A DNA stretch of 64,000 nt from Prosopocoilus inquinatus (GCA_036172665.1 CM069872.1:24618001-24682000), one strand, 5' to 3'; counted from the stretch's first letter, positions 32,950-44,609 are shown. The notes: a model not told the origin generated them from the letters alone. Made by a program: numbers and translations.

Positions 32950-34087
32950 AGAACAGCGCTGTGATTGAAATTGTAGTTGCTACCTACTGTTCAGACTTTG
33001 CTGGAACTGACTTTACCTCAAATGATTTGTGTAATAAAGTGTAATGGTTCTTATGAGATGTCTTACAGGAGCTTGAAGTACATTGTAATGCTACATGATT
33101 TGATTTTAAGCAATTTGTGCATAATTTTTTCCATTTAACTTCTGTAGTGTGCCAAGGAAATTTGATTAAAACGCAAACTCAACTTAATAATTACATTTAA
33201 TAATAATTATTCAGAAACAGTTACAGTCGACCGGTTCGCGATAAGTTCAGAACGTATCTAAAATCTAGATTTAAGGATGCATAGGAGATGCGTGTTCCTG
33301 GGGGTGAAGGGTAGCAATACGTATCCACCGCAATATGTGTCCATTTGTTGGGCGAACTCGCGATCACTATTGGCTGGTTTTAAAATACACACATGCACTA
33401 TTGTTTTAGTCACTGTAAATCTATGTTCGTAAGATTCTTTCAAGGGGAGTCTGGCATAATATTAATCCGTATGCGTACATACGGGTAGAACTAGCAACAG
33501 CATATAAACATTGCAAAGAAAGATAATAGGAATGTATCCGGCAAATGGATGCAACTTGTGCGTGCACATTACACTTCTTTCCAGCAGCGATCTACTGACA
33601 TCGTAACTAACACCTTACATTGATAAATCGGATGATTTTCTTCGCAAATCGGACATTTTGTGTTGTGTGTGATGATATGTGTAGTTGTGTTGAATTTTGG
33701 TTGAACCTTTTGTGAAGTACTTGGCCGCGTGGTATCACTGATTTTTGGAATCTTAATTAATGCCTCGAGCGCTTGACATTTCCTTGCTAAGAACTCGGTC
33801 ACTCCTTCCCGGTTAATGAATCCAATTTTGATGAGATAATATAAACCAGTAAATCATCCCAATAATCAGTCGGACATTTTAACGATTTTAAGGCGCGTAT
33901 GTGCTTGAGAGCTCCGTCTAGAATATGACATAATTCCTTAAAACTTTCTTTTAGGGCGCACGGTAACTCTAAAATGGCCTTGTTGTACTTCTGAACAATT
34001 AATCTTTCATTGTCATAGCGTTCTCTCAAAATCTGCCACGCGTCAATGTAATTATCGGATGTTATTTCTATTGATTCTAAACACGAT
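32950..34087 (-). pseudogene. BEL gag, C-terminal half with zinc knuckles
   Basis: Helical ILRERYDNERLIVQKY and HILDGALKHIRALKSL region, then zinc motifs CPICEENHPIYQC (near 33640) and CTNCLKSNHVALQC (near 33110). The reading frame between WKEV and KWKKLC is split by the solo LTR 33143-33573. Stops near 33798 separate sub-ORFs. Confidence 0.82.
33143..33573 (-). repeat. Solo LTR of a different family inside BEL gag
   Basis: 431 bp with TG...CA ends (TGTAGTGTGCC and GTGCACATTACA on the plus strand) and perfect 4-bp duplications CTTC (33139-33142, 33574-33577). BEL gag is in frame across it (WKEV then KW). Orientation is uncertain; minus is suggested by a TTAAAT/AATAAT-rich end. Confidence 0.65.
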
Positions 34088-34354
34088 TGTGAGAAACCTG
34101 TGTGGCCAGCATAGTTGCGATAAGATTCGCCGGGGAAGTACCAGCATGTGGGAGGAAGCAGACGCTGAGACAGCAGAAAGCATCAGCTAGTGCGGATGAC
34201 AATTCAAGCCTCGGGCAGTCGAATCAAGACTCAGCAACTGGCAACACTTTGTATTTCGTCTTAAAAATATCCAATTGTTTTTTTTTTAATCTACTAAAAG
34301 TTATTTGTACTAATAAAGCAATTATTTTTGTATTACATCTGTGGTTTTCTAACA
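34088..34354 (+). repeat. Second foreign solo LTR inside BEL gag
   Basis: 267 bp, TGTGAGAAACC start and GGTTTTCTAACA end, AATAAAG near 34313 as a poly(A) signal. Flanked by CGAT (34084-34087, 34355-34358). BEL gag reads through in frame (EAAS then CLESIEITS). Confidence 0.68.
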
Positions 34355-34831
34355 CGATGCTGCTTCTCCTTTCACGGAGGACTTTAGGTGATGAAATTTT
34401 TGAATGTTTGATACGGTTGAATTTGCATTAATTAATGATTCCAAGGTGTCATGAACTGGATACCAGTCCTCATAGCTTCCGTAGAAAACCGGCAAATCAA
34501 TTCGTGGCAAACGAATTTGTGTATTGAGTTGTGACTCCGTGTTTGTAAGTCGATGGTCGTAGATATTGTTATCTTTCGTAATGAAGCTACGTGTATCGTA
34601 TTTTGTTAACGATTGCTCCGTGAGACCTAACGCGTTGTAGAAATTTAATTCAAATTCTTCCCGCTCTTGATCATCTACTTCTAACTCTTCTAATATTTCT
34701 ATTTCCGACTGTATGCTATCAAAATCCGACAAAAGTGACTTTATATTTTCCTTGCGCTCTTTTACGTGAAATACATCTGTGTCTGCGTTACTGGATTTCA
34801 TGAAAGTGACGAATCTTGTTATCATTGCTAT
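34355..34831 (-). pseudogene. BEL gag, N-terminal half (DUF1759 region)
   Basis: Contains LPRIDLPVFYGSYEDWYPVHD and TLESLI, the typical BEL gag DUF1759 motif, preceded by an acidic helical region. The first 19 codons (MADALKSLKHKRGQLKATI) lie at 50046-49991 on the other side of the Copia insertion and join in frame. Confidence 0.88.
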
Positions 34832-34995
34832 TGATGTAAAATTGTTAAGCTGTCTTTACATAGAAGGCTATGTAGGCTTGTAACTATGTGTGAATGTTAG
34901 TATATATTTTTGTCAATTCTATTGCTTTTGCCCTAATAAAAGCATATTGTGAAGTTGTGTTTTTATAAGTATACCAAGAATCCTCCAGATTCACA
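34832..34995 (+). repeat. 5' LTR of the Copia element
   Basis: TGATGTAAAATTG to CCAGATTCACA. Just downstream, TGGTAGCAGAGCG resembles an initiator-methionine tRNA primer-binding site. Confidence 0.88.
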
Positions 34996-35149
34996 ATATG
35001 GTAGCAGAGCGTGGTTCTCTTGGTGTATGAGATATTTGTCTATTTGTCTCCGTCTCTGAAGCTTTGTCAGAAAAAAGTCCAATTGGGTAAATTGCTTTTG
35101 CTGTAAGTTCTTGGGTGGAATTTTTGCTTTGGTGCCGTACGGGTTAAGC

Positions 35150-35523
35150 ATGGATTTCCATGGACTCGAGAAACTTGGTGGGACTGAAAATTGGACCATT
35201 TGGAAGTTCGCAATAAGGAATTTGTTACGCGGGACAGAAGGTGCATATGAAGTATGTATTGACGAAATTAAGAAACCAATAGAGTTGACAAATGATGCCA
35301 CTATAGAGGAGCGAGATACTTACAACGTATTATATAAGGCATGGGACAAAGCTGATTGCAGTACTAGTAAAATTATAGTAAAGACTGTTGAGTCCAAAGT
35401 AATGGCACTGTTAGTTGCATGTGAATCTGCTCGAGATATGTGGGCGAAACTTCATGCAGTGTTCGAACAGCAGACGAAACAGGCCTCACATGCAGTTCAG
35501 TCAGAATTTTTCGGATTTAGTAT
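35150..35523 (+). pseudogene. Copia gag, N-terminal part
   Basis: Begins at the ATG at 35150 (MDFHGLEKLGGTENWTIWKF), the UBN2-type start of Copia gag, and continues through ALLVACESARDMWAKL to SEFFGFS. It is cut at 35523 by Gypsy G2 and resumes in frame at 42145. Confidence 0.9.
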
Positions 35524-35872
35524 TGTGGCGAGCCACCCGGCTTAGCTCAAGGCGTCAAGAAGTCTGTTCGTTATGCGTCATTGGCTGCCACGCCACCGGG
35601 GTCTACATCGAACAGACTAGACTTTTCCGGCGATGGAACAAACTCGAATCTTCCAGCGTAGAGGATTCGAGACGGCCGCAAAGGATATAAAATGGGCCAA
35701 AGTTGACTCACGAGTCTGTCGAATTCGAACAGCAATCGTCGAAGTTAGATTTTAGTGTGAAAATAAATTGTTACAAATAAATTAGTTTTTAAGCTTTATT
35801 AAATTACGGTTAAGTTTTTATCGAGTGTTTTATTCGTTTAAATAAATAAATTAAAACCCTAGAAACGTAACA
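35524..35872 (+). repeat. 5' LTR of Gypsy G2
   Basis: 349 bp, TGTGGCGAGCC to AACGTAACA. Followed by GTGGTGTCAGGTGTGCGG, the likely primer-binding site region. Confidence 0.95.
35686..35720 (+). promoter_or_regulatory. Gypsy LTR core promoter (TATA box and initiator position)
   Basis: TATAAAA at 35686-35692, then about 29 bp downstream TCTGTC. In the 3' LTR and solo LTRs the latter reads TCAGTC, a good insect initiator, so the 5' LTR of G2 seems to have an impaired initiator. Inferred from motif spacing only. Confidence 0.6.
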
Positions 35873-35969
35873 GTGGTGTCAGGTGTGCGGTTTGTGCAAA
35901 TAAATAAACAATTTAAAGTAAATTAAATTTAATCAGATTATTAAATAAGTACAGTATCGGAAAAAAACA

Positions 35970-38900
35970 ATGGCTACGTGTTGTTGAAAGACTTAAAAGT
36001 GGCCGAATTAAAAACCGAATTGGAAGAACGAGAGTTAGAAACCTGTGGTTTGAAAGGCGCACTTCAACAGCGTCTCCGATCCGATTTGTTGACAGCTGGT
36101 GAAGACCCAGAGACCTTCCTTTTCGAAATTTCGTGTGGTCCCGTCGATTTTAATAAAATCTTGAAAGATAAACTTCGAGAACAATCCAGAAATTTCAAGG
36201 ACGAACTTCGAGAACAATCCAGAAATTTGGACGAGAAGTTTCAAGAACAGTCTGGAAATTTAGAGAAGCTTCGAGAACAATCCAGAAATTTAGAGGAGAA
36301 ACTTCTAGAACAATTTGGAAATTTTAAGGACGAGCTTCGAGAACAATCCAGAAATTTGGACGAGAAGTTTCTAGAACAATCTGGAAATTTCAAGGACGAA
36401 CTTCGAGAACAATCTGTAAACTTCAAAGACGAGTTGCGAACTAAATTAATCGAACATTCCAGAAATTTAGAGGAGAAGCTTCTAGAACAAGCTGGAAATT
36501 TCGACAAATTACAGAATAAATTGTTAGAACAATCTAGAGACTTAGACGAGAAATTTCGAGAGCAATCCAGAAATTTCGACGAGAAATTTCTAGAACAAAC
36601 AAAAGGACTTGAAGATCAACTAGTGGTAAAAATATCGGAAGAAACAAGGAACCTGCAAGAAAATGTGGAAGAAATAATATTCCAGCAGGATAATAAAATC
36701 AAAAATCTGGAACAAATCATGGCGGGGTTGCGAGTGTTCGGGGATCAGCCACCAGTAGAAACACTAGAAAATAATGAAACCCGAATTGTGGAAGGACCAA
36801 CAGAAAATTCGAAATTGAAAATAAAACCACCAACGTTCGATGGAATGTCTTCTTGGCCCAACTACTTCAAACAGTTCGAAGCAGCAGCAAAGGCGAACAG
36901 ATGGACGGCCAGCGAAAAAGCCACTTCGTTAATTGTGGCCTTGAGAGGGGACGCTATCGATGTGCTACAGACGATGCCGCAAGAGGAACAAGAAGACTTC
37001 GACACGCTTGTGAATAGGATGGAAATGCGTTACGGACAGGCCCATCTGACCGAGGTATACCATGCGCAGTTGAGGAATCGCTGTCAGAAATTCGGAGAAA
37101 GTCTTCAGGAATTCGAAACAGACGTTGCGCGTCTGGCCCAGTTGGCATATCCCACAGCTCTTGTTGAATTCCTCAAATGTTTGACGGTGCAGACCTTCAT
37201 AGATGGAATCCGTGACCCAGACAACCAGCAGGCATTGAAAATGACCCATCCGAAGACATCCAAGAACGCATTGGCTTATGCCTTGGAATTTGAAGCGGCG
37301 AGACGAGTTTCAAGAGGGCATGTCAAGGTGCGAGCGGCTATGGACTTCCAAGAGGAAGAAGAGGAAGAGTCCGCCAACGCCAAGGTGGGATCTGCTAATA
37401 AGGGGCAATCCAAGGAATATGCCACCGCCGAGGATGTTCGCCGCATTGTGGAACAGGTCATCAAGAAGAAGAAACCGCTGGGAAGGCCAGGACGAAGGAC
37501 ATGTTCGCAGGCGATGTCCAAAGCCCAGACAAAATCCAAGGAAGCCACAGTTAAACTAAGCCGGACCGGTGCAGAGGGGCAAACGTCGACCCGCATTCAA
37601 AGGCCCCCAAAGACGAAAGCCAACCAAGTAATATCCCTACAGCAGTTAACCAGCAGTGTCTTCGTGGATGTTACCATTGATGACATTCCTCACACCATGT
37701 TGTTGGATACGGGTGCGACGAAGACCATCCTAAGACCCGACGTCATTAAGTCATCTGGACGCACCGAGTCGACCAAGTGGAGACTGAAAACTGCAACTGG
37801 AACATCAGCAACTGTCCACGGTGAAGTAGAGGTTATCATCACCATTGGTTCAACTCCAATAAAACACCGTGCACTGGTGGCAGATATAGAGGACGAGGCA
37901 ATTTTGGGCATGGACGTCATGCGTGCCCACGGGTACCAATTGGACTTAAATCGTGGGGTGATGGCGGTCAATGAGGAGTTGGTTCTACATCAACGAGGGG
38001 ACGTGGCCGCTCGAGTAGTCCTCGCTGAAGACGTTGTATTACCCAGCAGGACTGAGGTTATCGTCGACGCAAAACTGGACGGTGTTTTTCAAGATGGGCA
38101 AGTCATTATGGTTGAACCTAATACTGATGATCAAAGGATTGGAAGAGGAGTCCTCGTTGGGAAAATGTTGTTGACGGCGAAGAAGGAAGTACCTGTCCGC
38201 CTGATGAACGTCAATTGTTTCTCCGTCAATATCAAGAAAGTAACCATCTTGGGAAGCTGCACCATGGTGTCCTCCATCTCCCGCCAACTTGAAACAAACG
38301 TGCCAGAAGCGAAAGTCCCAATGAAGTTATGGGAAATGGTTATGTCAACAGCTCAGAAATTGACTCCAGACCAGAAGACAAAAGCAAAGAATCTGATCGG
38401 CCGTTATCGAGATGTATTCGAGGTAGAAGATGGATCCAAGGGAAGAACTGATGTCGTGAAACACAAAATAGAGACTGGAGAAGAAAGACCTATCCGTCAA
38501 GCTCCAAGGCGATTACCGTTGGCGAAGCGTGAGGAAGCGGAACGCATTATTCGCGAGATGGAAAAGGATAATGTGATAGAACCATCAAGTAGCCCGTGGG
38601 CGTCACCAGTAGTGCTTGTGAAGAAGAAGGATGGGTCCACCAGGTTCTGTGTAGACTACCGGTTACTCAACAATGTCACCAAGAAGGACAGCTATCCCCT
38701 GCCACGGATTGATGATACCCTGGACACCCTAGCCGGCTCAAAGATCTTCTCAACTTTGGACTTAAAGAGTGGATATTGGCAAGTGGAGCTGGCGCCCGAA
38801 GATCGAGAAAAGACGGCGTTTTCCATTGGTATGGGTCTGTGGCAATTCACAGTGATGCCATTCGGGTTATGTAATGCCCCAGCGACATTCGAGGGGTTAA

Positions 38901-39178
38901 TGGAGACGGTTCTGAAAGGTCTGTCCTGGACAACGTGCATGGTGTACCTTGACGACATAATTGTCGTGGGAAAGACGTTCGACGACCACCTGAGGAACCT
39001 GGAAGGAGTGTTCCAGCGGCTTCGCGGAGCTGGACTAAAGCTTAGCCTCAAGAAGTGCCACCTGTTCCAGAAGGAAGTGAATTACCTGGGGCACATTGTT
39101 AATGGAAATGGAATCGCCGTGGACCCTGTGAAGATTCAGGTGGTGAAAGACTGGCCATCTCCCAGAAATAAACACTAA
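35970..39178 (+). pseudogene. G2 gag-protease-RT polyprotein
   Basis: The likely ATG (35970, MAT) is out of frame with the rest by about 2 nt. The long frame runs from 35978 for 1066 codons. Domains: a SAP-like DNA-binding motif (LKDLKVAELKTELEERELET), a long repeated coiled coil (36170-36610), the gag domain (PPTFDGMSSWPNYFKQFE), an acidic run, protease (LLDTGATKTIL, about 37700) and RT (LPRIDDTLD; YLDDIIV near 38945). The CCHC knuckle seen in G1 is disrupted by a small deletion near 37480. That deletion also fuses gag and pol into one frame. The ORF ends at a TAA (39176-39178) where G1 has CAA. Confidence 0.92.
36170..36610 (+). repeat. Coiled-coil coding minisatellite in gag
   Basis: About 13 degenerate copies of a 30-33 bp unit encoding variants of LREQSRNLDEKF and LLEQSGNFKDE. 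The 11-residue period suits a hendecad coiled coil, presumably driving Gag multimerisation. The G1 copy keeps only the last of these. Confidence 0.85.
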
Positions 39179-41116
39179 ATAAGGAGTTTCCTTGGCCTGT
39201 GCACTTACTATCGGCGCTAGGTTCCTGGATTTGCAAACATTGCTAAGCCGTTGACAAAACTCACTGAAGAAGGTCGTCCATTTGAATGGGACCAACAGTG
39301 TCAAATTGGCTTTGAACAACTAAAGCAGTACTTGATTAGTGCTCCTATTCTGAGTTATCCTCTCCCGGAAGGCAAATTCGTCGTGGAAACAGATGCTAGC
39401 AACGTTGGGATTGGTGGCGTACTCTCCCAGATACAAGAGGGGCAAGAGAAGGTGATCGGCTACTTCAGTAAAGTCCTATCAAAGCCGGAACGAAACTATT
39501 GCGTCACAAGAAGGGAATCGCTAGCCGTCGTAAAAACGATAGAACACTTCTACAAGTACTTGTATGGCAGACGCTTCCTGCTGAGGACCGACCATGCCGC
39601 TCTAAAATGGCTTCTCCGTTTTAAGAACCCAGAAGGGCAAGTTGCACGATGGATCGAACGACTTCAGGAGTACGATTTTGAAATTCAGCATCGGGCAGGA
39701 ACTAGCCATCGAAATGCCGATGCTCTGTCGAGAAGACCCTGTGCCGAAGACTGTAAGCACTGTAGTCGTTTGGACGAGAAAGTAGCGACGACTGCGAGGA
39801 CAGCCATTGTTGACGACAAATGGCAAGCCGAAGAACTGCGAAGAGACCAGGAGAACGATCCGGATTTGAAATTAGTGCTAGAGTGGAAAAGCAGGGACGC
39901 GAGGCCTACCTGGGAAGAGGTAGCACCATGTGCACCGTCCGTAAAATCATACTGGGCGCAGTGGGACTCCATATTGTTGGATCGTGGTCTTCTGAGACGA
40001 AGCATAGAGAATCAGGAAGGCATGGAACAGAAGACACAGTTACTAATCCCCAAGAATAGGGTGCCAGAAGTTCTGAGGGAACTTCACGATGGAACTTCGG
40101 GAGGGCATCTGGGAGTTAAGAAGACTATGGAGAAGGTGCGCAAAAAATTTTACTGGGTGAACTGCAAGGAAGACGTGAAGGATTGGTGCAGAAAGTGTGC
40201 AGTCTGCGCAGCCAGTAACGGTCCCTACAGGCGGTGTAAGGCCCCCATGAGACAGTACAACGTTGGAAGTCCTTTTGAGAGAGTTGCCATCGATGTAGCC
40301 GGCCCGTTTCCAGAAACGAATGGTGGAAATAAGTACATCGTCGTGGTAATGGACTACTTTAGCAAGTGGGTTGAAGCTTACGCCCTACCTAACCAAGAGG
40401 CAGTCACTATTGCGGAAGTCCTTGTCAGGGAATGGATCAGTCGGTATGGTGCACCTATCGAACTGCATTCAGACCAAGGAAGGAACTTTGAATCGGCATT
40501 GTTCAAGAACGTGTGTACTCTGCTCGGCGTACGAAAAACTAGAACAACTGCACTCCACCCACAGTCGGACGGAATGGTGGAAAGGTTCAATAGAACCATC
40601 AACCGACATTTGTCCAAGGTCGTTTCCGATCATCAGAGGGACTGGGACACGTACATCCCCCTGTTTCTAATGGCATACCGCTCATCTGTTCATGAGACAA
40701 CAGGGGAGACTCCCGCGAAAGTGGTATTCGGGCGAGAGCCGAGACTGCCCTGCGACCTGAAGTTTGGTGTGAAGCCTGGCGAAGTCTCTGCCGACGAAGA
40801 TTACGTGAGCAAATTACGCAGGAAAATGGATGACATCCACAACCAAGTGCGTCACAATATACAGACGGCCAGCGATCGGATGAAGGAGCACTATGACATC
40901 AACGCTCAACACGGGGGATACCAACCTGGAGCATTGGTCTGGCTTTATAACCCCCAAAGACGTCGAGGCCTCTCCCCAAAATTGCAGACCTCTTGGGAAG
41001 GTCCTTACAAAGTGATGAATCAACGACGTCGTTTACCGCATCAAGAAGGTCCCCCATGGCAAACCCAAAGTAATCCACTTCAACCGGATAGCCCCTTACC
41101 ATGGAGAAGCAGATGA
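39179..41116 (+). pseudogene. G2 RNase H and integrase
   Basis: After a second stop (TAG 39218-39220) the frame is open. RNase H has VETDASNVGIGG, RTDHAALKWLL and HRAGTSHRNADALSR. The integrase zinc domain has HDGTSGGH and CRKCAVC. The core has DVAGPFPETNGGNKYIVVVM, LHSDQGRNFES and PQSDGMVERFNRT, and the SH3-like tail begins GALVWLYNP. A 5-bp deletion near 41022 (after WEGPYKVM) shifts the frame, so the last residues are out of frame and the link to the macrodomain is lost. Confidence 0.92.
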
Positions 41117-41147
41117 AGGAACAGTACAAAGGGCGCAAGTTTCCGAA

Positions 41148-41795
41148 GTGAACTTCGAAACCTTCATGTCTCATCACGCCGAAGGAAACAAGGCACGGTT
41201 TGGAGTGACCACGGAGAAGCAACAAGATCTCTTTAAAGTGCCACTGGAGTACAGTCTGGCCCACTGCGTAGCAGAAGACCTGAAAATGTCCAAAGGAATC
41301 GCTCAGGTGTTTAGGAAGAAATTTGGCCAAATCGAGGAGCTACGAAGACAGCATCCCGTGGTAGGCAAGAGCTTGCAGATCATTGATTCGACGGCAGATC
41401 GGAGGCGCCACGTGCATTATTTAGTCACTAAGAAGACATCAAGCGGTAAACCTGACTATCAAAGTATGTGGAGAGCCCTATATAGCCTGAGGAGACAGCT
41501 AATAGAGAACCATCAGATGAAGTTAGCCATCCCCAAATTGGGCTGCGGATTGGACGGACTAGACTGGAGAGTAATTCGAAGCATGCTGGAAGTCATCTTC
41601 TACAGAACGGGAATTGAAGTCCTAGTCTGCAGCCACCACCCACAGGCAACAGTCAGCAACAGCAAAACCGTAGACTGCTACTTCTTCCAGACGGGAAGTT
41701 GCAAGAATGGGCCAGCATGTAGATTCCGACACCCTCCTTCAAGACTATTTCGAGCAGCAACATTTCGAGACGAAACGTTTTTAAGAAGGGGACAG
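41148..41795 (+). CDS. G2 macrodomain plus CCCH zinc finger (pol C-terminal module)
   Basis: Open from 41148 into the LTR. Macrodomain about residues 30-165: YSLAHCVAEDLKMSKGIAQV, HYLVTKKTSSGKPDYQS with the catalytic-type Lys, IPKLGCGLDGLDWRVI with the partner Asp, and a closing strand IEVLVCSHH. A CCCH finger follows (CYFFQTGSCKNGPACRFRH). Residues needed for ADP-ribosyl hydrolase activity in the OARD1/TARG1 class all appear present. In G1 the same module follows the integrase in frame, so in the ancestor it was part of pol. Role unknown; it could counter host ADP-ribosylation or bind RNA. Confidence 0.85.
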
Positions 41796-42144
41796 TGTGG
41801 CGCGCCACCCGGCTTAGCTCAAGGCGTCAAGAAGTCGGTTCGTTATGCGTCATTGGCTGCCACGCCACCGGGGTCTACATCGAACAGACTAGACTTTTCC
41901 GGCGATGGAACAAACTCGAATCTTCCAGCGTAGAGGATTCGAGACGGCCGCAAAGGATATAAAATGGGCCAAAGTTGACTCACGAGTCAGTCGAATTCGA
42001 ACAGCGATCGTCGAAGTTAGATTTTAGTGTGAAAATAAATTGTTACAAATAAATTAGTTTTTAAGCTTTATTAAATTACGGTTAAGTTTTTATCGAGTGT
42101 TTTATTCGTTTAAATAAATAAATTAAAACCCTAGAAACGTAACA
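41796..42144 (+). repeat. 3' LTR of Gypsy G2
   Basis: 349 bp, TGTGGCGCGCC to AACGTAACA, preceded by the polypurine tract AAGAAGGGGACAG. TATAAAA at 41958 and an intact TCAGT initiator near 41987. Confidence 0.95.
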
Positions 42145-42666
42145 GTATGATTTCCGGCGATGATATGGTGACGCATATTGCTCGGTTTGAAGGTCTGGTT
42201 TTACGTACGCAACAACTTAATGTAAAGCCAGATGAATCATTGTTGTTGGTAAGGCTGATACTTTGCCAGACAGTTATGAAAGCTTGCGTCAGTCTTGGTG
42301 GGCAAAACCTGAAGAATGTCAGAATTTGATTGATATGTTGACTTCAGAAGAAAAACGACGATTACAACGTTTGGTAAAGCAAGACGAATTAGTTTTGCTG
42401 ATGGCAACCAAAGCACGAAGAAAAGAAGGTAACTCAGGAGTTACTGTTGGTGCATATTGTAAGTCAACAAAGAAATTTACCAACTCACCACATGAGAAAG
42501 GAAAAGAAAATAAGTTTAAATGTTTTGGCTCCGGCGGCGTATGATTTGTGAATCGTGGATACTGGAGCAACTGATCACATAACAAATCAATTCGGTTGGT
42601 ATTCGTCGTTTGAATATTTTGCAACATCCATAAAAATTCATATTGGTGACAAATCCACGATGGATG
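42145..42666 (+). pseudogene. Copia gag, C-terminal part, first duplicate
   Basis: Continues Copia gag from MISGDDMVTHIARFEGL through, after a frameshift near 42250, LPDSYESLRQSW and the basic region; the CCHC knuckle is broken (FKCFGSGG then stop). Protease start DTGATDHITNQFG is present near 42560, then truncated at the duplication junction (42666). Confidence 0.85.
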
Positions 42667-42677
42667 TACGTAACGGA

Positions 42678-43581
42678 CAGTAACGGTCCCTACAGGCGGT
42701 GTAAGGCCCCCATGAGACAGTACAACGTTGGAAGTCCTTTTGAGAGAGTTGCCATCGATGTAGCCGGCCCGTTTCCAGAAACGAATGGTGGAAATAAGTA
42801 CATCGTCGTGGTAATGGACTACTTTAGCAAGTGGGTTGAAGCTTACGCCCTACCTAACCAAGAGGCAGTCACTATTGCGGAAGTCCTTGTCAGGGAATGG
42901 ATCAGTCGGTATGGTGCACCTATCGAACTGCATTCAGACCAAGGAAGGAACTTTGAATCGGCATTGTTCAAGAACGTGTGTACTCTGCTCGGCGTACGAA
43001 AAACTAGAACAACTGCACTCCACCCACAGTCGGACGGAATGGTGGAAAGGTTCAATAGAACCATCAACCGACATTTGTCCAAGGTCGTTTCCGATCATCA
43101 GAGGGACTGGGACACGTACATCCCCCTGTTTCTAATGGCATACCGCTCATCTGTTCATGAGACAACAGGGGAGACTCCCGCGAAAGTGGTATTCGGGCGA
43201 GAGCCGAGACTGCCCTGCGACCTGAAGTTTGGTGTGAAGCCTGGCGAAGTCTCTGCCGACGAAGATTACGTGAGCAAATTACGCAGGAAAATGGATGACA
43301 TCCACAACCAAGTGCGTCACAATATACAGACGGCCAGCGATCGGATGAAGGAGCACTATGACATCAACGCTCAACACGGGGGATACCAACCTGGAGCATT
43401 GGTCTGGCTTTATAACCCCCAAAGACGTCGAGGCCTCTCCCCAAAATTGCAGACCTCTTGGGAAGGTCCTTACAAAGTGATGAATCAACGACGTCGTTTA
43501 CCGCATCAAGAAGGTCCCCCATGGCAAACCCAAAGTAATCCACTTCAACCGGATAGCCCCTTACCATGGAGAAGCAGATGA
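42678..43581 (+). pseudogene. Duplicated G2 integrase (core and C-terminus)
   Basis: Identical translation to 40213-41116, including the 5-bp deletion that shifts the frame after YKVM. It lacks RNase H and the integrase zinc domain. The apparent ATG upstream (42643) belongs to the Copia part. Confidence 0.9.
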
Positions 43582-43612
43582 AGGAACAGTACAAAGGGCG
43601 CAAGTTTCCGAA

Positions 43613-44260
43613 GTGAACTTCGAAACCTTCATGTCTCATCACGCCGAAGGAAACAAGGCACGGTTTGGAGTGACCACGGAGAAGCAACAAGATCTCTTTA
43701 AAGTGCCACTGGAGTACAGTCTGGCCCACTGCGTAGCAGAAGACCTGAAAATGTCCAAAGGAATCGCTCAGGTGTTTAGGAAGAAATTTGGCCAAATCGA
43801 GGAGCTACGAAGACAGCATCCCGTGGTAGGCAAGAGCTTGCAGATCATTGATTCGACGGCAGATCGGAGGCGCCACGTGCATTATTTAGTCACTAAGAAG
43901 ACATCAAGCGGTAAACCTGACTATCAAAGTATGTGGAGAGCCCTATATAGCCTGAGGAGACAGCTAATAGAGAACCATCAGATGAAGTTAGCCATCCCCA
44001 AATTGGGCTGCGGATTGGACGGACTAGACTGGAGAGTAATTCGAAGCATGCTGGAAGTCATCTTCTACAGAACGGGAATTGAAGTCCTAGTCTGCAGCCA
44101 CCACCCACAGGCAACAGTCAGCAACAGCAAAACCGTAGACTGCTACTTCTTCCAGACGGGAAGTTGCAAGAATGGGCCAGCATGTAGATTCCGACACCCT
44201 CCTTCAAGACTATTTCGAGCAGCAACATTTCGAGACGAAACGTTTTTAAGAAGGGGACAG
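43613..44260 (+). CDS. Duplicated macrodomain plus CCCH module
   Basis: Identical to 41148-41795, with intact catalytic-type Lys and Asp and an intact zinc finger. It is a separated open frame here too, with no promoter of its own visible other than the LTRs. Confidence 0.83.
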
Positions 44261-44609
44261 TGTGGCGCGCCACCCGGCTTAGCTCAAGGCGTCAAGAAGT
44301 CGGTTCGTTATGCGTCATTGGCTGCCACGCCACCGGGGTCTACATCGAACAGACTAGACTTTTCCGGCGATGGAACAAACTCGAATCTTCCAGCGTAGAG
44401 GATTCGAGACGGCCGCAAAGGATATAAAATGGGCCAAAGTTGACTCACGAGTCAGTCGAATTCGAACAGCGATCGTCGAAGTTAGATTTTAGTGTGAAAA
44501 TAAATTGTTACAAATAAATTAGTTTTTAAGCTTTATTAAATTACGGTTAAGTTTTTATCGAGTGTTTTATTCGTTTAAATAAATAAATTAAAACCCTAGA
44601 AACGTAACA
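44261..44609 (+). repeat. Duplicated G2 3' LTR
   Basis: Copy of 41796-42144 created by the tandem duplication, so it is not a separate insertion, although it too is followed by GTAT. Confidence 0.93.

Larger units (their letters stand above)
35524..42144 (+). mobile_element. Gypsy LTR retrotransposon G2, full length
   Basis: 6.6 kb with 349-bp LTRs on both ends and perfect 4-bp GTAT duplications (35520-35523, 42145-42148). The LTRs differ at about four positions by eye (near 1%), so it is younger than the Copia host. Order: 5' LTR, PBS-like TGGTGTCAGG, gag, protease, RT, RNase H, integrase, macrodomain/CCCH, polypurine tract, 3' LTR. Despite its youth it has two stops (39176, 39218), a 5-bp deletion near 41022 and a damaged zinc knuckle, so it was probably mobilised in trans or decayed soon after insertion. 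Confidence 0.96.

Noticed and set aside
41148..41933. Macrodomain ORF as a captured host gene inserted independently
   Set aside because: The same module occupies the same position between integrase and polypurine tract in both G1 and G2, so it belongs to the element.
42544..42627. Envelope gene in any LTR element
   Set aside because: No signal peptide, furin-like site or transmembrane ORF follows any integrase here; the only post-integrase module is the macrodomain/CCCH.
35524..44609. Separate third full Gypsy insertion at 42.7-44.6 kb
   Set aside because: It lacks a 5' LTR, gag and RT and is an exact copy of the G2 3' half with the adjoining Copia sequence, so it is a tandem duplication.
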